A stretch of 64,000 nt of DNA from Ectobius pallidus (Eukaryota > Arthropoda > Insecta > Blattodea > Ectobiidae), in NCBI GenBank assembly GCA_964059195.1, contig CAXKWD010000015.1, positions 1,488,001 to 1,552,000 on the forward strand. Direction: 5' to 3'. The translations under genes and the position numbers were made by a program. Positions 24,753 to 37,967 of this stretch are shown here, in pieces (the stretch's first letter is position 1; each line of letters starts with the position of its first letter). The notes beneath the pieces are model-generated. The model was given only the letters and a program-made list of their open reading frames with translations. It searched no databases and was not told the DNA's origin.

Positions 24753-27235
24753 ATGACATTGCTAGGCAACAGTTTCGTATTTGGAGATGGCATTGCTAAG
24801 CTACAGTTCCTTGTTCAAAATGTCAATGCTAAGCAACAGTCAGGTGTTTTAAAAACTTCATTGCTAAGCAACAGTTTCCGGTTTAGTCTGGCATCGCTAG
24901 GCAACACTTTTGTGATAGAAAAATCTAATTGTTAGGCAGCCAAATTGTCTTTAAAAGTTACATTGCTAGGAAAAGTTACGACTTTGAAAAATGCATTGAA
25001 AGGTAAAGGTTTTTTGTCCGAAATTGACATTGCTACGCAACAGTATCTTTTTTTAAAAGCTTTTAATAGGTAGCAATATTATGTTTAAGAATGACAGTGC
25101 TAAGCAACAGATCTTTTTGATGACTTTGCTAGGCAACAGTTTCCGGTTTAGACTGGCATGGCTAGGCAAAACTTTCGTGATAGAAAAATTACATTGTTAG
25201 GCAGCCAAATTGTATTTAAAAATTACATTGCTAGGAAAAAGTTTCACTTTGAAAAATGCATTGAAATGTAAAAGTTTTGTGTCTGAAATTGACATTGCTA
25301 CGCAACAGTATATTTTTTTAAAAGTTTATAATATGTAGCAATATTGTGTTTAAAAATGACATTGCTAAGCAACAGTTCTTTTTGACGACATTGCTAGGCA
25401 ACAGTTCCCGGTTTAAAATGGCATTGCTAGGCAACACTTTCGTGTTTTAAAACTCATTGCTAGGCAACAGTATTCTTTCTATTCAAGCAAAACTTACAAC
25501 CCATGTTTTGCCATTAGCATTTCACCGATATTTTCATTGTATGTATTGATCATTGAGGAATTAAAAACTATTCCTTATAGATGACATTGCTAGGCAACAG
25601 TTTCGTATTTGGAGATGGCATTGCTAAGCTACAGTTTCTTGTTCAAGATGTCAATGCTAAGCAACAGTCAGGTGTTTTAAAAACTTCATTGCTAAGCAAC
25701 AGTTTCCGGTTTAGACTGGCATCGCTAGGCAACACTTTTGTGATAGAAAAATCTAATTGTTAGGCAGCCAAATTGTCTTTAAAAGTTACATTGCTAGGAA
25801 AAGTTACGACTTTGAAAAATGCATTGAAAGGTAAAGGCTTTTGTCCGAAATTGACATTGCTACGCAACAGTATCTTTTTTTAAAAGCTTTTAATAGGTAG
25901 CAATATTATGTTTAAGAATGACATTGCTAAGCAACAGATCTTTTTGATGACTTTGCTAGGCAACAGTTTCCGGTTTAGACTGGCATGGCTAGGCAAAACT
26001 TTCGTGATAGAAAAATTACATTGTTAGGCAGCCAAATTGTATTTAAAAATTACATTGCTAGGAAAAAGTTTCACTTTGAAAAATGCATTGAAATGTAAAA
26101 GTTTTGTGTCTGAAATTGACATTGCTACCCAACAGTATATTTTTTTAAAAGTTTATAATAGGTAGCAATATTGTGTTTAAAAATGACATTGCTAAGCAAC
26201 AGTTCTTTTTGACGACATTGCTAGGCAACAGTTCCCGGTTTAAAATGGCATTGCTAGGCAACACTTTCGTGTTTTAAAACTCATTGCTAGGCAACAGTAT
26301 TCTTTCTATTCAAGCAAAATTTACAACCCATGTTTTGCCATTAGCATTTCACCGATATTTTCATTGTATGTATTGATCATTGAGGGATTAAAAACTATTC
26401 CTTATAGATGACATTGCTAGGCAACAGTTTCGTATTTGGAGATGGCATTGCTAAGCTACAGTTCCTTGTTCAAAATGTCAATGCTAAGCAACAGTCAGGT
26501 GTTTTAAAAACTTCATTGCTAAGCAACAGTTTCCGGTTTAGACTGGCATCGCTAGGCAACACTTTTGTGATAGAAAAATCTAATTGTTAGGCAGCCAAAT
26601 TGTCTTTAAAAGTTACATTGCTAGGAAAAGTTACGACTTTGAAAAATGCATTGAAAGGTAAAGGTTTTTTGTCCGAAATTGACATTGCTACGCAACAGTA
26701 TCTTTTTTTAAAAGCTTTTAATAGGTAGCAATATTATGTTTAAGAATGACATTGCTAAGCAACAGATCTTTTTGATGACTTTGCTAGGCAACAGTTTCCG
26801 GTTTAGACTGGCATGGCTAGGCAAAACTTTCGTGATAGAAAAATTACATTGTTAGGCAGCCAAATTGTATTTAAAAATTACATTGCTAGGAAAAAGTTTC
26901 ACTTTGAAAAATGCATTGAAATGTAAAAGTTTTGTGTCTGAAATTGACATTGCTACGCAACAGTATATTTTTTTAAAAGTTTATAATAGGTAGCAATATT
27001 GTGTTTACAAATGACATTGCTAAGCAACAGTTCTTTTTGACGACATTGCTAGGCAACAGTTCCCGGTTTAAAATGGCATTGCTAGGCAACACTTTCGTGT
27101 TTTAAAACTCATTGCTAGGCAACAGTATTCTTTCTATTCAAGCAAAATTTACAACCCATGTTTTGCCATTAGCATTTCACCGATATTTTCATTGTATGTA
27201 TTGATCATTGAGGGATTAAAAACTATTCCTTATAG
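24753..27235 (+). repeat. D-J-K trimer, copy 1 (second copy 10,731 bp later)
   Basis: Monomers at 24753, 25581 and 26408 correspond to those at 35484, 36312 and 37140. The GAGGAATTAAAAAC variant before the J monomer (near 25555) is shared. Private to this copy are GGCTTTTGTCCG near 25837 (one base shorter than usual) and GTGTTTACAAATG near 27001. Confidence 0.82.
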
Positions 27236-28051
27236 ATGACATTGCTAGGCAACAGTTTCGTATTTGGAGATGGCATTGCTAAGCTACAGTTCCTTGTTCA
27301 AAATGTCAATGCTAAGCAACAGTCAGGTGTTTTAAAAACTTCATTGCTAAGCAACAGTTTCCGGTTTAGACTGGCATCGCTAGGCAACACTTTTGTGATA
27401 GAAAAATCTAATTGTTAGGCAGCCAAATTGTCTTTAAAAGTTACATTGCTAGGAAAAGTTACGACTTTGAAAAATGCATTGAAAGGTAAAGGTTTTGTGT
27501 CAGAAATTGACATTGCTCCGCAACAGTATCTTTTTTTAAAAGCTTTTAATAGGTAGCAATATTATGTTTAAAAATTACATTGCTAAGAAACAGATCTTTT
27601 GAAGACATTGCTAGGCAACAGTTTCTGGTTTAGACTGGCATGGCTAGGCAAAACTTTCGTGATAGAAAAATTACATTGTTAGGCAGCCAAATAGTATTTA
27701 AAAATTACATTGCTAGGAAAAAGTTTCGTCTATGAATAATGCATTGAAATGTAAAAGTTTTGTGTCTGAAATGGACATAGCTACGCAACAGTATATATTT
27801 TAAAAGTTTATAATAGGTAGCAATATAGTGTTCAAAAATGACATTGCTAAGAAAAGTTATTTTTTATGACATGGCTAGGCAACAGTTTCCGGTTTAAAAT
27901 GGCATTGCTAGGCAACACTTTCGTGTTTTAAAACTCATTGCTAGGCAACAGTATTCTTTCTATTCAAGCAAAATTTACAACCCATGTTTTGCCATTAGCA
28001 TTTCACCGATATTTTCATTGTACGTATTTATCATTGTACTATTCCTTATAG
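27236..28051 (+). repeat. Most diverged monomer, 816 bp, with a 10 bp deletion
   Basis: This is the shortest monomer and has the most private changes: GCTAAGAAACAG near 27582, TCTTTTGAAGAC near 27595, GTTTCTGGTTT near 27621, CGTCTATGAATAATG near 27728, GAAATGGACATAG near 27768, AATATAGTGTTCAAAAATG near 27822 and GACATGGCTAGG near 27867. In the 92 bp segment, TGTACGTATTTATC is followed by a junction that removes about 10 bp (28021-28042). Its second half otherwise follows the B type. It lies between two differently organised parts of the array. Confidence 0.88.
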
Positions 28052-28065
28052 ATGACATTGCTAGG

Positions 28066-30542
28066 CAACAGTTTCGTATTTGGAGATGGCATTGCTAAGC
28101 TACAGTTTCTTGTTCAAGATGTCAATGCTAAGCAACAGTCAGGTGTTTTAAAAACTTCATTGCTAAGCAACAGTTTCCGGTTTAGACTGGCATCGCTAGG
28201 CAACACTTTTGTGATAGAAAAATTACATTGTTAGGCAGCCAAATTGTCTTTAAAAGTTACATTGCTAGGAAAAGTTACGACTTTGAAAAATGCATTGAAA
28301 GGTAAAGGATTTTTGGCAGAAATTGACATTGCTACGCAACAGTATCTTTTTTTAAAAGCTTTTAATAGGTAGCAATATTATGTTTAAAAATGACATTGCT
28401 AAGCAACAGATCTTTTTGATGACATTGCTAGGCAACAGTTTCCGGTTTAGACTGGCATGGCTAGGCAAAACTTTCGTGATAGAAAAATTACATTGTTAGG
28501 CAGCCAAATTGTATTTAAAAATTACATTGCTAGGAAAAAGTTTCACTTTGAAAAATGCATTGAAATGTAAAAGTTTTGTGTCTGAAATTGACATTGCTAC
28601 GCAACAGTATATTTTTTTAAAAGTTTATAATATGTAGCAATATTGTGTTTAAAAATGACATTGCTAAGCAACAGTTCTTTTTGACGACATTGCTAGGCAA
28701 CAGTTCCCGGTTTAAAATGGCATTGCTAGGCAACACTTTCGTGTTTTAAAACTCATTGCTAGGCAACAGTATTCTTTCTATTCAAGCAAAACTTACAACC
28801 CATGTTTTGCCATTAGCATTTCACCGATATTTTCATTGTATGTATTGATCATTGAGGGATAAAAACTATTCCTTATAGATGACATTGCTAGGCAACAGTT
28901 TCGTATTTGGAGATGGCATTGCTAAGCTACAGTTCCTTGTTCAAAATGTCAATGCTAAGCAACAGTCAGGTGTTTTAAAAACTTCATTGCTAAGCAACAG
29001 TTTCCGGTTTAGACTGGCATCGCTAGGCAACACATTTGTGATAGAAAAATCTAATTGTTAGGCAGCCAAATTGTCTTTAAAAGTTACATTGCTAGGAAAA
29101 GTTACGACTTTGAAAAATGCATTGAAATGTAAAGGATTTTTGGCAGAAATTGACATTGCTACGCAACAGTATCTTTTTTTAAATCTTTTAATAGGTAGCA
29201 ATATTATGTTTAAAAATGACATTGCTAAGCAACAGATCTTTTTGATGACATTGCTAGGCAACAGTTTCCGGTTTAGACTGGCATGGCTAGGCAAAACTTT
29301 CGTGATAGAAAAATTACATTGTTAGGCAGCCAAATAGTATAAAAATTACATTGCTAGGAAAAAGTTTCACTTTGAAAAATGCATTGAAATGTAAAAGTTT
29401 TGTGTCTGAAATTGACATTGTTACGCAACAGTATATTTTTTTAAACGTTTATAATATGTAGCAATATTGTGTTTAAAAATGACATTGCTAAGCAACAGTT
29501 CTTTTTGACGACATTGCTAGGCAACAGTTCCCGGTTTAAAATGGCATTGCTAGGCAACACTTTCGTGTTTTAAAACTCATTGCTAGGCAACAGTATTCTT
29601 TCTATTCAAGCAAAACTTACAACCCATGTTTTGCCATTAGCATTTCACCGATATTTTCATTGTATGTATTGATCATTGAGGGATTAAAAACTATTCCTTA
29701 TAGATGACATTCCTAGGCAACAGTTTCGTATTTGGAGATGGCATTGCTAAGCTACAGTTTCTTGTTCAAAATGTCAATGCTAAGCAACAGTCAGGTGTTT
29801 TAAAAACTTCATTGCTAAGCAACAGTTTCCGGTTTAGACTGGCATCGCTAGGCAACACTTTTGTGATAGAAAAATTTAATTGTTGGCAGCCAAATTGTCT
29901 TTAAAAGTTACATTGCTAGGAAAAGTTACGACTTTGAAAAATGCATTCAAAGGTAAAGGTTTTTTGTCCGAAATTGACATTGCTACGCAACAGTATCTTT
30001 TTTAAAAGCTTTTAATAGGTAGCAATATTATGTTTAAGAATGACATTGCTAAGCAACAGATCTTTTTGATGACTTTGCTAGGCAACAGTTTCCGGTTTAG
30101 ACTGGCATGGCTAGGCAAAACTTTCGTGATAGAAAAATTACATTGTTAGGCAGCCAAATTGTATTTAAAAATTACATTGCTAGGAAAAAGTTTCACTTTG
30201 AAAAATGCATTGAAATGTAAAATTTGGTGTCTGAAATTGACATTGCTACCCAACAGTATATTTTTTTTAAAGTTTATAATAGGTAGCAATATTGTGTTTA
30301 AAAATGACATTGCTAAGCAACAGTTCTTTTTGACGACATTGCTAGGCAACAGTTCCCGGTTTAAAATGGCATTGCTAGGCAACACTTTCGTGTTTTAAAA
30401 CTCATTGCTAGGCAACAGTATTCTTTCTATTCAAGCAAAATTTACAACCCATGTTTTGCCATTAGCATTTCACCGATATTTTCATTGTATGTATTGATCA
30501 TTGAGGGACTAAAAACTATTCCTTATAGATGACATTGCTAGC
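28066..30542 (+). repeat. Trimer HOR, copy 1 of a 2,477 bp tandem duplication
   Basis: Three monomers (28052, 28879, 29704) are repeated directly downstream. Variants shared by both copies and scarce elsewhere: AAAAATTACATTGTTAGG after the GATAG of the first monomer, GAGGGATAAAAAC, TAGTATAAAAATTAC (near 29334 and 31811, two bases shorter than usual), GCATTCAAAGG and TATTTTTTTTAAAGTTT. Copy 1 alone has CACATTTGTG (A at 29034). The left limit falls between 28066 and 28108. Confidence 0.9.
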
Positions 30543-33019
30543 CAACAGTTTCGTATTTGGAGATGGCATTGCTAAGCTACAGTTTCTTGTTCAAGATGTC
30601 AATGCTAAGCAACAGTCAGGTGTTTTAAAAACTTCATTGCTAAGCAACAGTTTCCGGTTTAGACTGGCATCGCTAGGCAACACTTTTGTGATAGAAAAAT
30701 TACATTGTTAGGCAGCCAAATTGTCTTTAAAAGTTACATTGCTAGGAAAAGTTACGACTTTGAAAAATGCATTGAAAGGTAAAGGATTTTTGGCAGAAAT
30801 TGACATTGCTACGCAACAGTATCTTTTTTTAAAAGCTTTTAATAGGTAGCAATATTATGTTTAAAAATGACATTGCTAAGCAACAGATCTTTTTGATGAC
30901 ATTGCTAGGCAACAGTTTCCGGTTTAGACTGGCATGGCTAGGCAAAACTTTCGTGATAGAAAAATTACATTGTTAGGCAGCCAAATTGTATTTAAAAATT
31001 ACATTGCTAGGAAAAAGTTTCACTTTGAAAAATGCATTGAAATGTAAAAGTTTTGTGTCTGAAATTGACATTGCTACGCAACAGTATATTTTTTTAAAAG
31101 TTTATAATATGTAGCAATATTGTGTTTAAAAATGACATTGCTAAGCAACAGTTCTTTTTGACGACATTGCTAGGCAACAGTTCCCGGTTTAAAATGGCAT
31201 TGCTAGGCAACACTTTCGTGTTTTAAAACTCATTGCTAGGCAACAGTATTCTTTCTATTCAAGCAAAACTTACAACCCATGTTTTGCCATTAGCATTTCA
31301 CCGATATTTTCATTGTATGTATTGATCATTGAGGGATAAAAACTATTCCTTATAGATGACATTGCTAGGCAACAGTTTCGTATTTGGAGATGGCATTGCT
31401 AAGCTACAGTTCCTTGTTCAAAATGTCAATGCTAAGCAACAGTCAGGTGTTTTAAAAACTTCATTGCTAAGCAACAGTTTCCGGTTTAGACTGGCATCGC
31501 TAGGCAACACTTTTGTGATAGAAAAATCTAATTGTTAGGCAGCCAAATTGTCTTTAAAAGTTACATTGCTAGGAAAAGTTACGACTTTGAAAAATGCATT
31601 GAAATGTAAAGGATTTTTGGCAGAAATTGACATTGCTACGCAACAGTATCTTTTTTTAAATCTTTTAATAGGTAGCAATATTATGTTTAAAAATGACATT
31701 GCTAAGCAACAGATCTTTTTGATGACATTGCTAGGCAACAGTTTCCGGTTTAGACTGGCATGGCTAGGCAAAACTTTCGTGATAGAAAAATTACATTGTT
31801 AGGCAGCCAAATAGTATAAAAATTACATTGCTAGGAAAAAGTTTCACTTTGAAAAATGCATTGAAATGTAAAAGTTTTGTGTCTGAAATTGACATTGTTA
31901 CGCAACAGTATATTTTTTTAAACGTTTATAATATGTAGCAATATTGTGTTTAAAAATGACATTGCTAAGCAACAGTTCTTTTTGACGACATTGCTAGGCA
32001 ACAGTTCCCGGTTTAAAATGGCATTGCTAGGCAACACTTTCGTGTTTTAAAACTCATTGCTAGGCAACAGTATTCTTTCTATTCAAGCAAAACTTACAAC
32101 CCATGTTTTGCCATTAGCATTTCACCGATATTTTCATTGTATGTATTGATCATTGAGGGATTAAAAACTATTCCTTATAGATGACATTCCTAGGCAACAG
32201 TTTCGTATTTGGAGATGGCATTGCTAAGCTACAGTTTCTTGTTCAAAATGTCAATGCTAAGCAACAGTCAGGTGTTTTAAAAACTTCATTGCTAAGCAAC
32301 AGTTTCCGGTTTAGACTGGCATCGCTAGGCAACACTTTTGTGATAGAAAAATTTAATTGTTGGCAGCCAAATTGTCTTTAAAAGTTACATTGCTAGGAAA
32401 AGTTACGACTTTGAAAAATGCATTCAAAGGTAAAGGTTTTTTGTCCGAAATTGACATTGCTACGCAACAGTATCTTTTTTAAAAGCTTTTAATAGGTAGC
32501 AATATTATGTTTAAGAATGACATTGCTAAGCAACAGATCTTTTTGATGACTTTGCTAGGCAACAGTTTCCGGTTTAGACTGGCATGGCTAGGCAAAACTT
32601 TCGTGATAGAAAAATTACATTGTTAGGCAGCCAAATTGTATTTAAAAATTACATTGCTAGGAAAAAGTTTCACTTTGAAAAATGCATTGAAATGTAAAAT
32701 TTGGTGTCTGAAATTGACATTGCTACCCAACAGTATATTTTTTTTAAAGTTTATAATAGGTAGCAATATTGTGTTTAAAAATGACATTGCTAAGCAACAG
32801 TTCTTTTTGACGACATTGCTAGGCAACAGTTCCCGGTTTAAAATGGCATTGCTAGGCAACACTTTCGTGTTTTAAAACTCATTGCTAGGCAACAGTATTC
32901 TTTCTATTCAAGCAAAATTTACAACCCATGTTTTGCCATTAGCATTTCACCGATATTTTCATTGTATGTATTGATCATTGAGGGACTAAAAACTATTCCT
33001 TATAGATGACATTGCTAGC
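30543..33019 (+). repeat. Trimer HOR, copy 2 of a 2,477 bp tandem duplication
   Basis: The junction lies between the C at 30542 (GCTAGCCAAC, which differs from GCTAGGCAAC at 28065) and the T at 30585 (CAGTTTCTTG). The same GCTAGCCAAC appears at 33019, where the next monomer turns to D type with CAGTTCCTTG (C at 33062). The exchange is thus mapped to about 43 bp in the first subunits of a monomer. Confidence 0.9.
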
Positions 33020-35483
33020 CAACAGTTTCGTATTTGGAGATGGCATTGCTAAGCTACAGTTCCTTGTTCAAAATGTCAATGCTAAGCAACAGTCAGGTGT
33101 TTTAAAAACTTCATTGCTAAGCAACAGTTTCCGGTTTAGTCTGGCATCGCTAGGCAACACTTTTGTGATAGAAAAATCTAATTGTTAGGCAGCCAAATTG
33201 TCTTTAAAAGTTACATTGCTAGGAAAAGTTACGACTTTGAAAAATGCATTGAAAGGTAAAGGTTTTTTGTCCGAAATTGACATTGCTCCGCAACAGTATC
33301 TTTTTTTAAAAGCTTTTAATAGGTAGGAATATTATGTTTAAGAATGACAGTGCTAAGCAACAGATCTTTTGATGACTTTGCTAGGCAACAGTTTCCGGTT
33401 TAGACTGGCATGGCTAGGCAAAACATTCGTGATAGAAAAATTACATTGTTAGGCAGCCAAATTGTATTTAAAAATTACATTCCTAGGAAAAAGTTTCACT
33501 TTGAAAAATGCATTGAAATGTAAAAGTTTTGTGTCTGAAATTGACATTGCTACGCAACAGTATATTTTTTTAAAAGTTTATAATATGTAGCAATATTGTG
33601 TTTAAAAATGACATTGCTAAGCAACAGTTCTTTTTGACGACATTGCTAGGCAACAGTTCCCGGTTTAAAATGGCATTGCTAGGCAACACTTTCGTGTTTT
33701 AAAACTCATTGCTAGGCAACAGTATTCTTTCTATTCAAGCAAAACTTACAACCCATGTTTTGCCATTAGCATTTCACCGATATTTTCATTGTATGTATTG
33801 ATCATTGAGGGATTAAAAACTATTCCTTATAGATGACATTGCTAGGCAACAGTTTCGTATTTGGAGATGGCATTGCTAAGCTACAGTTTCTTGTTCAAGA
33901 TGTCAATGCTAAGCAACAGTCAGGTGTTTTAAAAACATCATTGCTAAGCAACAGTTTCCGGTTTAGACTGGCATCGCTAGGCAACACTTTTGTGATAGAA
34001 AAATCTAATTGTTAGGCAGCCAAATTGTCTTTAAAAGTTACATTGCTAGGAAAAGTTACGACTTTGAAAAATGCATTGAAAGGTAAAGGTTTTGTGTCAG
34101 AAATTGACATATCTCCGGAACAGTATCTTTTTTTAAAAGCTTTTAACAGGTAGCAATATTATGATTAAAAATGACATTGCTAAGCAACAGATCTTTTTGA
34201 TGACATTGCTAGGCAACAGTTTCCGGTTTAGACTGGTATGGCTAGGCAAAACTTTCGTGATAGAAAAATTACATTGTTAGGCAGCCAAATAGTATTTAAA
34301 AATTACATTGCTAGGAAAAAGTTTCGTCTTTGAATAATGCATTGAAATGTAAAAGTTTGGTGTCTGAAATTGACATAGCTACGCAACAGTATATATTTTA
34401 AAAGTTTATAATAGGTAGCAATATTGTGTTTATAAATGACATTGCTAAGAAAAGTTATTTTTTATGACATTGCTAGGCAACAGTTTCCGGTTTAAAATGG
34501 CATTGCTAGGCAACACTTTCGTGTTAAAACTCATTGCTAGGCAACAGTATTCTTTCTATTCAAGCAAAATTTACAACCCATGTTTTGCCATTAGCATTTC
34601 ACCGATATTTTCATTGTATGTATTGATCATTGAGGGATTAAAAACTATTCCTTATAGATGACATTCCTAGGCAACAGTTTCGTATTTGGAGATGGCATTG
34701 CTAAGCTACAGTTTCTTGTTCAAAATGTCAATGCTAAGCAACAGTCAGGTGTTTTAAAAACTTCATTGCTAAGCAACAGTTTCCGGTTTAGACTGGCATC
34801 GCTAGGCAACACTTTTGTGATAGAAAAATTTAATTGTTGGCAGCCAAATTGTCTTTAAAAGTTACATTGCTAGGAAAAGTTACGACTTTGAAAAATGCAT
34901 TGAAAGGTAAAGGTTTTTTGTCCGAAATTGACATTGCTACGCAACAGTATCTTTTTTTAAAAGCTTTTAATAGGTAGCAATATTATGTTTAAGAATGACA
35001 TTGCTAAGCAACAGATCTTTTTGATGACTTTGCTAGGCAACAGTTTCCGGTTTAGACTGGCATGGCTAGGCAAAACTTTCGTGATAGAAAAATTACATTG
35101 TTAGGCAGCCAAATTGTATTTAAAAATTACATTGCTAGGAAAAAGTTTCACTTTGAAAAATGCATTGAAATGTAAAATTTTGTGTCTGAAATTGACATTG
35201 CTACCCAACAGTATATTTTTTTAAAAGTTTATAATAGGTAGCAATATTGTGTTTAAAAATGACATTGCTAAGCAACAGTTCTTTTTGACGACATTGCTAG
35301 GCAACAGTTCCCGGTTTAAAATGGCATTGCTAGGCAACACTTTCGTGTTTTAAAACTCATTGCTAGGCAACAGTATTCTTTCTATTCAAGCAAAATTTAC
35401 AACCCATGTTTTGCCATTAGCATTTCACCGATATTTTCATTGTATGTATTGATCATTGAGGGATTAAAAACTATTCCTTATAG
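33006..35483 (+). repeat. D-B-C trimer
   Basis: The D at 33006 keeps GCTAGCCAAC from the preceding trimer duplication. It has a one-base deletion, CAGATCTTTTGATG (near 33360), shared with the D monomers at 40447 and 54506. GGTAGGAATATT near 33322 is private. The B at 33833 has ATCTCCGGAACAG and AACAGGTAGC, like the B monomers in the hexamer duplication. The C at 34658 follows. Confidence 0.82.
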
Positions 35484-37967
35484 ATGACATTGCTAGGCAA
35501 CAGTTTCGTATTTGGAGATGGCATTGCTAAGCTACAGTTCCTTGTTCAAAATGTCAATGCTAAGCAACAGTCAGGTGTTTTAAAAACTTCATTGCTAAGC
35601 AACAGTTTCCGGTTTAGTCTGGCATCGCTAGGCAACACTTTTGTGATAGAAAAATCTAATTGTTAGGCAGCCAAATTGTCTTTAAAAGTTACATTGCTAG
35701 GAAAAGTTACGACTTTGAAAAATGCATTGAAAGGTAAAGGTTTTTTGTCCGAAATTGACATTGCTACGCAACAGTATCTTTTTTTAAAAGCTTTTAATAG
35801 GTAGCAATATTATGTTTAAGAATGACAGTGCTAAGCAACAGATCTTTTTGATGACTTTGCTAGGCAACAGTTTCCGGTTTAGACTGGCATGGCTAGGCAA
35901 AACTTTCGTGATAGAAAAATTACATTGTTAGGCAGCCAAATTGTATTTAAAAATTACATTGCTAGGAAAAAGTTTCACTTTGAAAAATGCATTGAAATGT
36001 AAAAGTTTTGTGTCTGAAATTGACATTGCTACGCAACAGTATATTTTTTTAAAAGTTTATAATATGTAGCAATATTGTGTTTAAAAATGACATTGCTAAG
36101 CAACAGTTCTTTTTGACGACATTGCTAGGCAACAGTTCCCGGTTTAAAATGGCATTGCTAGGCAACACTTTCGTGATTTAAAACTCATTGCTAGGCAACA
36201 GTATTCTTTCTATTCAAGCAAAACTTACAACCCATGTTTTGCCATTAGCATTTCACCGATATTTTCATTGTATGTATTGATCATTGAGGAATTAAAAACT
36301 ATTCCTTATAGATGACATTGCTAGGCAACAGTTTCGTATTTGGAGATGGCATTGCTAAGCTACAGTTTCTTGTTCAAGATGTCAATGCTAAGCAACAGTC
36401 AGGTGTTTTAAAAACTTCATTGCTAAGCAACAGTTTCCGGTTTAGACTGGCATCGCTAGGCAACACTTTTGTGATAGAAAAATCTAATTGTTAGGCAGCC
36501 AAATTGTCTTTAAAAGTTACATTGCTAGGAAAAGTTACGACTTTGAAAAATGCATTGAAAGGTAAAGGTTTTTTGTCCGAAATTGACATTGCTACGCAAC
36601 AGTATCTTTTTTTAAAAGCTTTTAATAGGTAGCAATATTATGTTTAAGAATGACATTGCTAAGCAACAGATCTTTTTGATGACTTTGCTAGGCAACAGTT
36701 TCCGGTTTAGACTGGCATGGCTAGGCAAAACTTTCGTGATAGAAAAATTACATTGTTAGGCAGCCAAATTGTATTTAAAAATTACATTGCTAGGAAAAAG
36801 TTTCACTTTGAAAAATGCATTGAAATGTAAAAGTTTTGTGTCTGAAATTGACATTGCTACGCAACAGTATATTTTTTTAAAAGTTTATAATAGGTAGCAA
36901 TATTGTGTTTAAAAATGACATTGCTAAGCAACAGTTCTTTTTGACGACATTGCTAGGCAACAGTTCCCGGTTTAAAATGGCATTGCTAGGCAACACTTTC
37001 GTGTTTTAAAACTCATTGCTAGGCAACAGTATTCTTTCTATTCAAGCAAAATTTACAACCCATGTTTTGCCATTAGCATTTCACCGATATTTTCATTGTA
37101 TGTATTGATCATTGAGGGATTAAAAACTATTCCTTATAGATGACATTGCTAGGCAACAGTTTCGTATTTGGAGATGGCATTGCTAAGCTACAGTTCCTTG
37201 TTCAAAATGTCAATGCTAAGCAACAGTCAGGTGTTTTAAAAACTTCATTGCTAAGCAACAGTTTCCGGTTTAGACTGGCATCGCTAGGCAACACTTTTGT
37301 GATAGAAAAATCTAATTGTTAGGCAGCCAAATTGTCTTTAAAAGTTACATTGCTAGGAAAAGTTACGACTTTGAAAAATGCATTGAAAGGTAAAGGTTTT
37401 TTGTCCGAAATTGACATTGCTACGCAACAGTATCTTTTTTTAAAAGCTTTTAATAGGTAGCAATATTATGTTTAAGAATGACATTGCTAAGCAACAGATC
37501 TTTTTGATGACTTTGCTAGGCAACAGTTTCCGGTTTAGACTGGCATGGCTAGGCAAAACTTTCGTGATAGAAAAATTACATTGTTAGGCAGCCAAATTGT
37601 ATTTAAAAATTACATTGCTAGGAAAAAGTTTCACTTTGAAAAATGCATTGAAATGTAAAAGTTTTGTGTCTGAAATTGACATTGCTACGCAACAGTATAT
37701 TTTTTTAAAAGTTTATAATAGGTAGCAATATTGTGTTTAAAAATGACATTGCTAAGCAACAGTTCTTTTTGACGACATTGCTAGGCAACAGTTCCCGGTT
37801 TAAAATGGCATTGCTAGGCAACACTTTCGTGTTTTAAAACTCATTGCTAGGCAACAGTATTCTTTCTATTCAAGCAAAATTTACAACCCATGTTTTGCCA
37901 TTAGCATTTCACCGATATTTTCATTGTATGTATTGATCATTGAGGGATTAAAAACTATTCCTTATAG
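35484..37967 (+). repeat. D-J-K trimer, copy 2
   Basis: The later copy of 24753-27235, again with GAGGAATTAAAAAC (near 36287). Private here is CGTGATTTAAAACTC near 36173, where other monomers read GTGTTTTAAAAC. Confidence 0.82.

Noticed and set aside
29058..29325. Overlapping open frames of 78 (-) and 84 (+) codons, also at 31535, 38974, 48903, 51380 and 60480
   Set aside because: They overlap each other on opposite strands over the same repeat and exist only where TTTAAATCTTTT removes stops. They are by-products of one repeat variant, not genes.
30146..30398. Paired 79-codon frames on both strands (also 32623-32875)
   Set aside because: They are created by a base change in a T run (TTTTTTTTAAAG) and duplicated with the 2,477 bp trimer. 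They have no features of a protein family.
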